Notes: generated by a model not told the origin, from the sequence alone. Shown: positions 1-8,839, numbered from the stretch's first letter. The stretch is DNA of 8,839 bases from an uncultured Actinotalea sp. (GCF_946885855.1 NZ_CAMPHH010000143.1:1-8839); one strand, 5' to 3'. Program-made: numbers and translations.

Positions 1-1
1 G

Positions 2-508
2 GCCGAGGACGCGCCCGCTGAGCCCGCCCCCGACGCGGAGCCCGCGCCCGAGGGCGACGCCTCGGCGCAGGTCCCGCCCGGGATGGAGCTGCACACGGAC
101 CGGACCGGCTTCTCGGTGGCGGTCCCGCAGGGCTGGCGGGTCGAGCGGGACGGCCCGCGGGTGTCCTTCCGGGACCCGCAGTCGCGGGCCTACCTCATGG
201 TCGACCAGACGGACTCGCCCGCCCCCGACCCCGTCGCCGACTGGCAGCAGCAGGAGCCGGCGGTCGCCGACCGGCTCGAGAACTACGAGCGTCTGGGGCC
301 GATCGAGGCGGTCGACTTCCGCGGGTGGGAGGCGGCCGACTGGGAGTTCGTCTTCGGGCCCGGTCAGAGCACGCGCGTCCTGAACCGCAACGTCGTCACC
401 GCGCCGGACCAGGCGTACGCGCTGTACTGGTCGGTGCCCGCGTCCCGCTGGGAGGAGCTGCTGCCGGTCCACGAGCAGGTGGTCGGGAGCTTCGAGCCGG
501 CACCCTGA
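2..508 (+). CDS. C-terminal part of a probable Ser/Thr protein kinase (5' end outside window)
   Basis: The frame is open from the first bases of the window to the stop at 506-508, so the gene starts upstream; the ATG at 83 is internal. The first ~27 visible residues are a linker rich in Ala, Pro, Glu and Asp, followed from about PPGMELH by a compact domain of ~140 residues. That domain has the pattern I know from the extracytoplasmic C-termini of actinobacterial PknB-like kinases: TGFSVAVPQGW, then VSFRDPQSRAYLMVDQT, DPVADWQQQE, AADWEFVF, RVLNRNVVTAPDQAYALYWS and a final SFEPAP. In that family a cytoplasmic kinase domain is joined by one membrane helix to such an outer domain, which is thought to sense or bind something outside the cell. 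No kinase or membrane segment is visible here, so the kinase assignment rests on resemblance of the tail alone. The same domain could also sit in a membrane-anchored lipoprotein-like protein. Codon use matches the neighbours. Confidence 0.78.
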   Translation, partial: AEDAPAEPAPDAEPAPEGDASAQVPPGMELHTDRTGFSVAVPQGWRVERDGPRVSFRDPQSRAYLMVDQTDSPAPDPVADWQQQEPAVADRLENYERLGPIEAVDFRGWEAADWEFVFGPGQSTRVLNRNVVTAPDQAYALYWSVPASRWEELLPVHEQVVGSFEPAP

Positions 509-531
509 GCGTGGGCGAGCGACCGGGACCG

Positions 532-560
532 CTCCGGCCCGCGGGGTCGGTAGGCCGGAG
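532..560 (+). terminator. GC-rich hairpin after the kinase gene, possible terminator
   Basis: CTCCGGCC (532-539) is the exact inverse of GGCCGGAG (553-560), giving an 8-bp all but one G/C stem with a 13-nt loop, 24 nt after the kinase stop. There is no T-run after it, which is common for actinobacterial terminators, but it also means the call rests on position and stem alone. Its right half overlaps the truncated end of the MarR remnant. Confidence 0.35.
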
Positions 561-673
561 TCACGCCGGAGCCGGATGACCAGCACGCCGGGCAGGAGCT
601 CGACGACGGCGACGAACCGGGTCCAGGCATCGAGGTCGCGGTCGTCCAGCCACCGGGTCCCCGGGCGCGCATC
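551..673 (-). pseudogene. Decayed MarR-family regulator, N-terminal fragment only
   Basis: On the minus strand, 658 down to 551 reads TRWLDDRDLDAW, then TRFVAV, then VELLPGVLVIRLRRDSGL (36 codons in one frame, nearly all ending in G or C). This matches the usual opening of MarR-type repressors: a WL-D/E-D pair, an AW about eight residues on, a leucine-rich first helix containing LLP, and RDSGL just before the winged-helix domain. After SGL the frame no longer resembles the family and soon enters the kinase gene, so the DNA-binding and dimer parts are missing. There is also no proper start: the frame reaches a stop at 709-707 with no ATG, GTG or TTG between. An ATG at 672-670 is out of frame, and one extra base in the CCCGGGG tract just after it would join it into MRARG-TRWLDD. 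I infer a dead gene, frameshifted and cut at its 3' half. MarR genes are often divergent from VOC genes such as the one at 779, which supports the reading. A chance match in GC-rich DNA is the alternative. Confidence 0.5.
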
Positions 674-683
674 TTCACAGATG

Positions 684-697
684 GTTGACTCTACAAG
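684..697 (+). promoter_or_regulatory. Operator-like box 1, GTTG-N6-CAAG
   Basis: GTTG (684-687), six bases, CAAG (694-697): an inverted TTG/CAA pair overlapping the -35 element of the VOC promoter. It has the same layout as the box at 717-730, whose centre is 33 bp away, close to three helix turns. MarR-family repressors commonly bind short inverted repeats of this size, so this is a likely repressor site. Which protein binds it is unknown. Confidence 0.5.
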
Positions 698-713
698 TAA
701 ATCCTCCTACCCT
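685..713 (+). promoter_or_regulatory. Sigma70-type promoter for the leader ORF and VOC gene
   Basis: TTGACT (685-690) and TACCCT (708-713) are separated by exactly 17 bp. The first differs from the TTGACA consensus at one base and the second fits the actinobacterial TAnnnT pattern. The stretch from about 680 to 735 is clearly richer in A/T than the rest of the window. Transcription would start near 719-721, just before the Shine-Dalgarno at 736, and the start would lie within the second operator box. Confidence 0.65.
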
Positions 714-716
714 GAA

Positions 717-730
717 GTTGTCGCTTCAAC
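717..730 (+). promoter_or_regulatory. Operator-like box 2, GTTG-N6-CAAC
   Basis: GTTG (717-720), six bases, CAAC (727-730): a symmetric box covering the predicted transcription start. It also lies within a slightly larger inverted pair, TGAAG (713-717) and CTTCA (724-728). Together with the box over the -35 element, it brackets the promoter in the way of a repressor-controlled gene. Confidence 0.5.
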
Positions 731-746
731 CAAACAGGAGGGCATC

Positions 747-782
747 ATGATCCCCATCGACGTCTCCGGGACCAGGCTATGA
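747..782 (+). CDS. 11-codon leader ORF in front of the VOC gene
   Basis: ATG at 747 follows AGGAGGG (736-742) by about five bases, the best ribosome-binding site in the left half of the window. The product would be [11 protein letters not shown]. Its stop TGA (780-782) overlaps the ATG (779-781) of the VOC gene as ATGA, so ribosomes ending here would be placed to restart on the VOC start. The VOC ATG has no convincing Shine-Dalgarno of its own, which makes translational coupling likely. The peptide has no run of one amino acid and no clear attenuator hairpin, so classical amino-acid attenuation is not suggested. It may be a working coupling device, or a former N-terminus of the VOC protein put out of frame by an indel; I cannot decide from one sequence. 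Confidence 0.5.
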   Translation: MIPIDVSGTRL

Positions 783-1639
783 CCGACCTCCTGCCCGCAC
801 GGACGGACGTCGGCACCGTCGCCCTCCACGTCGAGGATCTGGCCGGGATGTCCGCCTACTACCGCCAGGCACTCGGCCTGGTCACGGTGTCGGAGGGCGA
901 CCGCACCGTCGTCCTCGGTCGGGGCGGCACCGCCGTCGTCGAGCTGCGACACACCCCGGGCCTTCCGCGGCCCGGCCGGCAGCAGGCCGGCCTGTTCCAC
1001 ACGGCCGTCCTCTTCCCCACCCGGTCCGACCTCGCCGCGGCCGTGCTCACCGCCGCACGGCATCCGGGCTCGCAGTACGTCGGCAGCGCCGACCACCTCG
1101 TCAGCCAGGCCTTCTACTTCACCGACCCCGAGGGCAACGGCATCGAGCTGTACTGGGACCGGGACCGCCGCGCCTGGCGCTGGGAGAACGGCCAGGTCGC
1201 GATGGACTCCCGCTACCTGGACCCGCAGGCGTTCCTCGCCGAGCACCTCACCGAGGACGCCGTCGCCGGCCTCACCTCAGCCCCCGCGCAGGTCGGCCAC
1301 GTCCACCTGCAGGTCGGCGAGCTCGACGCGGCGCGCGACTTCTACGTCGCGACCCTCGGCTTCGAGCCCACCGCGAGCCTGCCCGGTGCCCTCTTCGTCA
1401 GCGCCGGCGGCTACCACCACCACCTCGCGATGAACACCTGGAACAGCCGAGGCGCCGGGCCCCGCGCCTCGACCCTCGGGCTGGGCGAGGTCACCATCAC
1501 CGTGCCCGACCGGGAGGACCTGGACGCCGTCGCGGACCGCCTGCGCACCCGGGGCGTCATCGTCGCCGACGACGGCGCGACGCTCCGCACCGAGGACCCC
1601 TGGCGCAACGCCGTCGCGCTGACCGTGGGAGCGGGCTGA
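779..1639 (+). CDS. CatE-like two-domain VOC family protein (ring-cleaving dioxygenase/glyoxalase superfamily)
   Basis: A 286-residue protein made of two vicinal-oxygen-chelate domains (about 10-127 and 170-284), the length and order of Bacillus CatE, an annotated catechol 2,3-dioxygenase. Family marks include [37 protein letters not shown] in the first half and [34 protein letters not shown] in the second. Likely metal ligands are H74 and E123 from the first half and H174 plus one of H213-H215 from the second. T13 replaces the usual first His of domain one, and A280 stands where domain two would carry its Glu, so only one complete site seems possible, shared by the halves. Family knowledge suggests a soluble enzyme acting on catechol- or quinone-type compounds, but substrate cannot be told from sequence. 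The start at 779 is chosen because VOC similarity begins directly after it and it couples to the leader ORF. Expression is probably repressed through the twin boxes upstream. No partner enzyme of an aromatic pathway is nearby, so a stress or detoxification role is as likely as catabolism. Confidence 0.92.
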   Translation: MTDLLPARTDVGTVALHVEDLAGMSAYYRQALGLVTVSEGDRTVVLGRGGTAVVELRHTPGLPRPGRQQAGLFHTAVLFPTRSDLAAAVLTAARHPGSQYVGSADHLVSQAFYFTDPEGNGIELYWDRDRRAWRWENGQVAMDSRYLDPQAFLAEHLTEDAVAGLTSAPAQVGHVHLQVGELDAARDFYVATLGFEPTASLPGALFVSAGGYHHHLAMNTWNSRGAGPRASTLGLGEVTITVPDREDLDAVADRLRTRGVIVADDGATLRTEDPWRNAVALTVGAG

Positions 1640-1685
1640 GGTCGCGGCTGTCGCCGAGCGCGGCGGGAGAGGCGAGAGTGGGGGC

Positions 1686-3800
1686 ATGCCGAACCGTCTC
1701 GCCCGCAGCACCAGCCCCTACCTGCAGCAGCACGCCGAGAACCCGGTCGACTGGTACGAGTGGGGCGAGGAGGCGTTCGCCGAGGCGCAGCGCCGCGACG
1801 TCCCGCTGCTGATCTCCGTCGGCTACGCCGCGTGCCACTGGTGCCACGTCATGGCCCACGAGTCGTTCGAGGACGAGGCCACGGCCGCGCTGATGAACGA
1901 GGGCTTCGTGAGCGTCAAGGTCGACCGCGAGGAGCGGCCCGACGTCGACGCCGTCTACATGGAGGCGACGCAGGCGATGACCGGCCACGGCGGGTGGCCC
2001 ATGACCGTCTTCGCCACGCCCGACGGCGAGCCGTTCTACTGCGGCACCTACTACCCGCCCCGGCCGGCGCACGGCATGCCGTCCTTCACCCAGGTCCTCG
2101 AGGCGATCGCCGACGCGTGGGCGAGCCGCCGGTCCGAGGTCGTGGCCAACGCCGCCGGCGTCCGCGAGGCCCTCGCGCAGCGCCCGCCCGTCGCGCCCGA
2201 CGCCGGACCGGTCACCCCGGAGCTCCCCCGCACGGCCCTCGCCGCCCTGGAGCGGCAGTTCGACGCGGCGCGCGGCGGGTTCGGCGGTGCGCCGAAGTTC
2301 CCGCCGTCGATGCTGCTCGAGTGGCTGCTGCGCCACTCCGCCCGGACGGCCGCGACCCGCGTCGCCGCGCTCACAGCGGACCCGTCGCTGAGCAGCGGGG
2401 CGCCCTCCCCCGCCGACGACCCGGCTCTGGCCATGGCCGAGCGCACGCTCGAGGCGATGGCCCGCGGCGGGATGTACGACCAGCTCGGCGGGGGCTTCGC
2501 CCGCTACTCCGTCGACGCGGACTGGGTCGTCCCGCACTTCGAGAAGATGCTCTACGACAACGCCCTGCTCCTGCGCGTCTACGCCCACGGGTGGCGCCAG
2601 ACCGCCTCTCCCCTGGCCGCGCGCGTCACGACGGACACCGCCGATTTCCTGCTGCGCGAGCTCCGGACCGCCGAGGGCGGCTTCGCGTCCTCCCTCGACG
2701 CGGACAGCCTCGACGACCACGGCCACCCCGTGGAGGGCGCCTACTACGTCTGGACCCCGGCGCAGCTCACCGAGGTCCTCGGCGACGACGACGGCGCCTG
2801 GGCCGCCGACCTCCTGGGCGTCACCCCGGCGGGGACGTTCGAGCACGGCAGCTCCGTGCTCCAGCTCCGGACCGACGTGCCGGCCCAGGAGGAGCAGCGC
2901 TGGACGTCCGTCCGGGAACGGCTCCTCACCGCCCGCGCCCGTCGCGCCCGGCCCGGGCGCGACGACAAGGTCGTCGCCGGCTGGAACGGGCTCGCGATCG
3001 CGGCGCTGGCGGAGGCCGGCGCGCTGCTGGACCGGCCCGACTGGGTCGACGCCGCCCGGGACGCGGCGCGCCTGCTGCTGGACCTGCACGTCGTGCCCGG
3101 GCCGCACGTGCGCCTGGCCCGCACCTCCCGCGACGGCGTCGTGGGCACCGCGCCCGGGGTGCTCGAGGACTACGCGCACCTGGCCGACGGCCTGCTCACC
3201 CTCACCCAGGTCACCGGCGAGACCGCGTGGGCCGCGCACGCCCAGGCGCTGCTCGACTCCGTGCTGGCGCGGTTCGGCGACGGTGCGGGCGGGTTCTTCG
3301 ACACCGCGGAGGACGAGACGGACGACGTGCTCCTGCACATCCGCCGGCCCCGCGACGTCGGCGACGGCCCCACGCCGGCGGGCCAGTCGGCCGCCGCGGG
3401 TGCGCTGCTGACGTCGGCCGCCCTCACCGGGTCCAGCGCGCACCGGGCAGCGGCCGAGGCGGCCCTGGCCGAGCCCGCCGCCGTCGGCGTCCGCATCCCC
3501 CGCGCGGCCGGCTGGGCGCTGGCGGTCGCGGAGGCGCTGCTGGACGGGCCGCGCGAGGTCGCCGTCGTCGGGCCCGCCGACGACGAGCGCACCCGCGCCC
3601 TGCTGGCGGAGGCACGGCGCACGGCCGCACCGGGCGCCGTCGTCGTCGCGGGTGCACCGGGGGGCGACCCCGGACCCGTCGCGCTCCTGGCGGACCGGCC
3701 GCTCGTCGACGGCGCGCCGGCCGCGTACGTCTGCCGCGGCTTCGTGTGCGAGCGCCCGGTGACGGACCCTGCCACGCTGCGCGCCCAGCTGCGCGCCTGA
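1686..3800 (+). CDS. Thioredoxin-domain protein of the YyaL/SPATA20 (DUF255) family
   Basis: A 704-residue protein, full length for this family. It opens with the family signature [21 protein letters not shown], then a thioredoxin-like domain (about 1-165) with the redox motif C50-H-W-C53 in [16 protein letters not shown], followed by [14 protein letters not shown] and GGWPMTVF, where P105 is the likely cis-proline. Residues ~180-620 form the alpha-helical barrel region resembling N-acylglucosamine 2-epimerase/glycoside hydrolase folds ([61 protein letters not shown]). The C-terminus carries the conserved pair C683 and C688 in [11 protein letters not shown]. The biochemical role of the family is not firmly known; bacterial members are annotated as thioredoxin-like or highly conserved proteins of unknown function. 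No signal peptide is seen, so it is cytoplasmic. It starts 46 bases after the VOC stop with only a loose purine-rich stretch as ribosome site, so it may be read from the same transcript. The start chosen is the one that gives the canonical N-terminus. Confidence 0.96.
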   Translation: MPNRLARSTSPYLQQHAENPVDWYEWGEEAFAEAQRRDVPLLISVGYAACHWCHVMAHESFEDEATAALMNEGFVSVKVDREERPDVDAVYMEATQAMTGHGGWPMTVFATPDGEPFYCGTYYPPRPAHGMPSFTQVLEAIADAWASRRSEVVANAAGVREALAQRPPVAPDAGPVTPELPRTALAALERQFDAARGGFGGAPKFPPSMLLEWLLRHSARTAATRVAALTADPSLSSGAPSPADDPALAMAERTLEAMARGGMYDQLGGGFARYSVDADWVVPHFEKMLYDNALLLRVYAHGWRQTASPLAARVTTDTADFLLRELRTAEGGFASSLDADSLDDHGHPVEGAYYVWTPAQLTEVLGDDDGAWAADLLGVTPAGTFEHGSSVLQLRTDVPAQEEQRWTSVRERLLTARARRARPGRDDKVVAGWNGLAIAALAEAGALLDRPDWVDAARDAARLLLDLHVVPGPHVRLARTSRDGVVGTAPGVLEDYAHLADGLLTLTQVTGETAWAAHAQALLDSVLARFGDGAGGFFDTAEDETDDVLLHIRRPRDVGDGPTPAGQSAAAGALLTSAALTGSSAHRAAAEAALAEPAAVGVRIPRAAGWALAVAEALLDGPREVAVVGPADDERTRALLAEARRTAAPGAVVVAGAPGGDPGPVALLADRPLVDGAPAAYVCRGFVCERPVTDPATLRAQLRA

Positions 3801-3804
3801 CCAC

Positions 3805-3888
3805 CCCGCCGTCGAGTCCGCCGGTCGACGTCGACTCCGCCGGTCGCTCCCGGCGGACTCGACGCATCCCGGCGGACTCGACGGTGGG
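3805..3888 (+). repeat. Nested long hairpin from four copies of a 14-bp motif; terminator or palindromic element
   Basis: GTCGAGTCCGCCGG (3811-3824) recurs with one change at 3830-3843, and its exact inverse CCGGCGGACTCGAC occurs at 3850-3863 and 3869-3882. Copies 1 and 4 pair perfectly and the stem extends outward to 3805 and 3888 (20 bp including one G-U). Copies 2 and 3 pair inside it with one mismatch around a 6-nt loop (3844-3849), with a 5x5 internal loop between the stems. It begins five bases after the DUF255 stop. There is no T-run, but stems of this strength are frequent at transcription ends in GC-rich bacteria. The two-fold copy structure is more elaborate than a plain terminator and suggests a REP/BIME-like element. 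Confidence 0.7.
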
Positions 3889-3938
3889 CGCGCCTCACAG
3901 GGTGGTCGGACGGCCTGTGCGGTGACCGTTCCCGCGCG

Positions 3939-3965
3939 GTAACAGCCCCGGAACCGGCCCCGAAC
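3939..3965 (+). promoter_or_regulatory. GlnR-like nitrogen control box (three half-sites)
   Basis: GTAAC (3939-3943), GGAAC (3950-3954) and CGAAC (3961-3965) are each separated by exactly six bases, matching the known actinobacterial GlnR pattern gTnAC-N6-GaAAC repeated with an 11-bp period. A fourth half-site expected at 3972 is not present. GlnR activates nitrate assimilation genes under nitrogen limitation in several actinomycetes, and the operon downstream is exactly of this kind. The factor itself is not in the window. Confidence 0.6.
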
Positions 3966-3975
3966 AGCGGCTTCC

Positions 3976-3981
3976 TAGCGT
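3976..3981 (+). promoter_or_regulatory. Possible -10 element of the narK operon
   Basis: TAGCGT fits the TAnnnT form of actinobacterial -10 hexamers and lies 10 bp after the last GlnR-like half-site. No good -35 is found 17 bp upstream, which is what one expects when an activator bound over that region replaces it. The call depends on the GlnR-like box being real. Confidence 0.35.
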
Positions 3982-4036
3982 CGGGCGCACGGTCGGCCTC
4001 CCGGCCGGCCCCCGCCCGCCGACGCAGGAGGACGCC

Positions 4037-5439
4037 ATGTCCGCTCCGACGCTCAGCACCCCGCCCGGCACGACCACCCCTGGCTCGACCGCGACCCCGA
4101 GCCCGACCCCCACGGACCCGGCCACGACCGACGTCGTCGTCCGCCGCCGCGGCCGTTGGATCGACCACTGGGAGCCGGAGGACCCCCACTTCTGGGAGCA
4201 CGGCGGCCGCCGGACGGCCCGGCGCAACCTCCACCCGTCGATCTTCGCGGAGTTCCTCGGGTTCGCGATGTGGGCGTCGTGGAGCATCGTCGTCCCGCAG
4301 CTCGCGTCGGTCGGCTTCACCCTCACCGTGAACCAGCAGTTCTGGCTCATCGCGCTGCCGAGCCTCGTCGGGGCCACGCTGCGCATCCCGTACACGTTCG
4401 CCGTCCCGCTGTTCGGCGGGCGCAACTGGACGATCATCTCGGCGCTGCTCCTGCTCCTGCCCGCGAGCGCGCTGGCGTTCGTCGTCACCCGCCCCGAGAC
4501 GTCCTTCGCGACGCTCATGGTCGTCGCGGCGCTCGCCGGCCTCGGCGGCGGCAACTTCGCCTCCTCGATGGCGAACATCTCGTTCTTCTACCCCGAGCGG
4601 GAGAAGGGCAAGGCCCTGGGCCTCAACGCCGCCGGCGGCAACATCGGCACGGCCGCGGTCCAGCTCGCCGTGCCGATCGTCATCGTCCTCGGGGCCGGCC
4701 TGCACCTGGAGCGCGCCGGGCTGATGTTCGTCCCGCTCGTCGTCCTCGCCGCCGTGTGGGCGTGGCGCCGCATGGACAACCTCGCCGGTGCCAAGAGCGA
4801 CTACCGGTCCTTCGGCGCGGCGGTCCGGCACCGGCACACGTGGTTCCTGTCCTTCCTCTACATCGGGACGTTCGGCTCGTTCATCGGCTTCTCCGGGGCC
4901 TTCCCCACCCTGCTCGCCACGCAGTTCCCGGCGGTCGCGCTGAGCGTCGCGTTCCTCGGCGCGCTCGTCGGCTCCCTCGCCCGTCCGTCCGGCGGCATGC
5001 TCGCCGACCGCATCGGCGGGGCGCGCGTCACCATCGCCTCCTACCTCGTCATGGCGCTCGGCACGCTCGGCGCCATCGCGTCCCTGCGCGGCGGCACCTT
5101 CTGGGGCTTCCTCCTGTCCTTCCTCCTGCTCTTCGTCGCCACGGGCGTCGGCAACGGGTCGGTCTACCGGATGATCCCGGCGGTCTTCCAGGTGGGCGCC
5201 GCCGACGCCGACGACGCCGCCCGTCGCCGCAAGGCCGCCGCGGGCTGCATCGGCATCGCCGGGGCGGTCGGCGCGTTCGGCGGGTTCCTCATCCCCCGCG
5301 GGTTCGCGGTGTCGAACGACCTCGCGGGCGGCCTGGAGCCGGCCCTGTGGGCGTTCATCGGGATGTACGCCGTCATGGCCGTCGTCACGTGGGCGCTCTA
5401 CCTGCGCCGCGGCGCCGCCCTGAGGACCGCGGGCATCTG

Positions 5440-5440
<1 letters not shown>
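4037..5440 (+). CDS. narK: NarK-type nitrate/nitrite MFS transporter
   Basis: A 467-residue member of the major facilitator superfamily that moves nitrate in and/or nitrite out across the cytoplasmic membrane. After a Thr/Pro/Ser-rich N-terminus (1-32) and the cytoplasmic stretch GRWIDHWEPEDPHFWE, about 12 membrane helices follow between residues ~70 and 457. Both nitrate-signature regions are present: GLGGGNFASSMANISFFYP (168-186) and TGVGNGSVYRMIP (369-381). The two arginines that bind the anion in studied NarK proteins have clear counterparts, R116 in TLRIPY and R316 in LARPSGG. The ATG at 4037 has AGGAGG five bases upstream. It is the first gene of the nitrate operon, and its stop shares one base with the start of the reductase gene (TGATG), so supply of substrate and enzyme are tied. 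Control by nitrogen status through the GlnR-like box upstream is likely. Direction of transport (nitrate/proton symport or nitrate/nitrite exchange) cannot be read from sequence; the assimilatory neighbours favour uptake. Confidence 0.96.
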
Positions 5441-7721
<2,281 letters not shown>

Positions 7722-7725
<4 letters not shown>

Positions 7726-8839
7726 GCGGCACGCGGGTGGTCGTCGTCGGGCACGGCATGGTCGGTTCGCGCCTCGTCGAGGAGGTGCTGGACCGGACGG
7801 GCGGACCCGGGGGCGCCGACGTGACCGTCACCGTCCTCGGCGCGGAGGAGCACGAGCCGTACAACCGCGTGCTGCTCAGCGAGGTCGTCGCGGGGAAGGT
7901 CGACGTCGCCTCGATCACGCTGCCCTCGGCGGCGCAGGAGCGGCTCACGGTCCTGCGCGGGGTCGCCGCGACGCGGGTGGACCGGGCCGCGCGGGTCGTC
8001 CACGCGTCGGACGGCGGCGCCCATGCCTACGACGTGCTCGTGCTCGCCACCGGCGCCCGGGCCCGGGTGCCCGCGCTGCCCGCTCTGGACACCGCGGACC
8101 CCGCCGCCCTGCCCGCCGGGGTCCACGCCCTGCGCACGCTCGACGACGCCCGCGAGATCGTCGCCGCGACGCTCAACGCCCGCCGCGCCGTCGTGCTCGG
8201 CGGCGGCGTGCTCGGCCTCGAGGCCGCGTGCGGCCTGGCGCGCCGCGGGGTCGCCGTCACCGTCGTCCACGGCGGGCCGCACCTCATGGAGCGCCAGCTC
8301 GACGGCGCCGCGGCGGCGGCGGTGGGCCGGGGCCTGGACCGCCTCGGCATCGCCCACCGCGTCGCGACCTTCGCCGACGACGTGCTGCTCGACGAGGACG
8401 GCCGCCTGGTCGGCCTGCGCGTGCGCCCCGCCGACGGCACCTGTCCCGGCACCCTGCCCGGCACCACGCCCGACCTGCTCCCGGCCGATCTGCTCGTCCT
8501 CACCGCGGGCACGCTCGCGGAGACGTCGCTCGCGGCCGACGCCGGGCTCGAGGTGCGGCGCGGCGTCGTCGTCGGGGCCGACCTGGCGACGGCGGACCCG
8601 GCGGTGTTCGCCCTCGGGGACTGCGCCGAGCCGCCCGAGGGCGGGACGGGGCTCATCGCCCAGGGCTGGGACCAGGCGCGGCGCCTGGCGACGGTGCTCG
8701 CCGAGCGGCTCGCCGCGGCCGGTGGCCACGGAGGCACCCCGGGCACCGACGCGCCGGCAGCCCCCGCCGTCCCGCCCGTCGCCGCGGCCCCCGCGGCCCC
8801 CGCGGCGCCCTCGGCGCCCTCGGCGGACGTCGTCCGGGT
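7722..8839 (+). CDS. NirB/NasB-type FAD-dependent NAD(P)H oxidoreductase (3' end outside window)
   Basis: The frame is open from the ATG at 7722 to the window edge (372 complete codons plus two bases). It is a class of pyridine-nucleotide oxidoreductase with an FAD site VVVVGHGMVGSR (G10-x-G12-x2-G15), the family block AEEHEPYNRVLLSEVVAGK (41-59), LATGARARVP (108-117), a second Rossmann site LGGGVLGLEAA (159-169) for NAD(P)H, and the FAD-binding LGDCAEPP (298-305) with D300. This is the order of the N-terminal half of nitrite reductase large subunit NirB and of Bacillus NasB, the electron-transfer subunit of assimilatory nitrate reductase. From ~334 to 368 the chain becomes a Gly- then Ala/Pro-rich linker, after which DVVRV starts what is probably the next domain. 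BFD-type and siroheme domains, which would separate the two possibilities, lie past the edge, so no symbol is given. The 4-base ATGA overlap with nasA and a good AGGAGG show tight co-expression. Since the NasA here lacks its own ferredoxin-like domain, a role in feeding it electrons is attractive. Confidence 0.9.

Noticed and set aside
83..508. ATG at 83 as the start of a separate 141-residue gene
   Set aside because: No ribosome site before it, and the same frame runs upstream to the window edge through a typical Ala/Pro/Glu linker.
576..782. 68-codon plus-strand frame ending with the leader peptide
   Set aside because: No ribosome site, composition unlike a protein, and it crosses the promoter; only the last 11 codons behind AGGAGGG are plausible.
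758..812. CGACGTC/GACGTCG pairing as an attenuator around the VOC start
   Set aside because: Only 7 bp with a 41-nt loop, and the core GACGTC is self-palindromic and frequent in such DNA.
1557..3443. Minus-strand open frame of 628 codons opposite the DUF255 gene
   Set aside because: Arg/Gly/Val-rich shadow translation; the opposite strand encodes a complete conserved protein over the same bases.
3805..3888. CRISPR-like array
   Set aside because: Only four 14-bp copies, in opposing orientations and with 5-6 bp gaps; no spacer-length separations and no cas genes.
3922..3926. GTGAC as an additional GlnR half-site
   Set aside because: It lies 17 bp before GTAAC, out of the 11-bp phase of the other three.
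4156..5439. In-frame extension of nasA upstream of 5440, giving a 1189-residue protein
   Set aside because: The extension is Arg/Pro-rich nonsense lying entirely within narK in another frame; the Cys cluster signature of nasA begins ten residues after the ATG at 5440.

Overview
The window is very GC-rich chromosomal DNA with strong G/C preference at third codon positions. Gene content and style (a protein kinase tail with an Ala/Pro/Glu linker, nitrate genes with a GlnR-like promoter, ATGA-coupled starts) point to a high-GC actinomycete. A Micrococcales member of the Cellulomonas type is my best guess, made from sequence style only. All intact genes lie on the + strand.

Left part (1-1685). 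The window opens inside the last ~170 codons of what is probably a membrane Ser/Thr protein kinase, of which only the linker and C-terminal sensor-like domain are visible. A GC-rich hairpin follows. Next comes a short A/T-richer island holding a good sigma70-type promoter and two GTTG-N6-CAA boxes one repressor-spacing apart. On the minus strand beside it are about 36 codons that read like the N-terminus of a MarR-family repressor but have no usable start and no DNA-binding domain. Downstream of the promoter, an 11-codon leader ORF with a strong Shine-Dalgarno overlaps the start of a CatE-like two-domain VOC (vicinal oxygen chelate) protein. I read this as a VOC detoxification/ring-cleavage gene that once had a divergent MarR regulator, now decayed, with its operators still present.

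Middle part (1686-4036). A full-length YyaL/SPATA20-type thioredoxin-domain protein (DUF255 plus an alpha/alpha-barrel region) is followed by an 84-nt nested hairpin built from four copies of a 14-bp motif, two in each orientation. It separates the first half of the window from the nitrate operon and could be a terminator and/or a dispersed palindromic element.

Right part (3901-8839). A nitrate assimilation operon begins with a promoter region that has three GlnR-like half-sites at exact 11-bp phasing. It encodes NarK (nitrate/nitrite MFS transporter), then a molybdopterin assimilatory nitrate reductase catalytic subunit (NasA/NarB type, without a C-terminal ferredoxin-like domain), then the N-terminal FAD/NAD(P)H part of a NirB/NasB-type protein that runs off the window. 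The three genes overlap by 1 and 4 bases and are surely co-transcribed. Nitrate enters through NarK and is reduced to nitrite by NasA. The third product either feeds electrons to NasA or is the large subunit of nitrite reductase; the part that would decide lies beyond the window.

No RNA genes, insertion sequences, CRISPR arrays or replication origins were seen. The most interesting signals are the decayed MarR gene beside intact twin operators, the asymmetric metal site of the VOC protein, the four-copy palindrome, the GlnR-like triple box and the repeat-driven expansions inside NasA.
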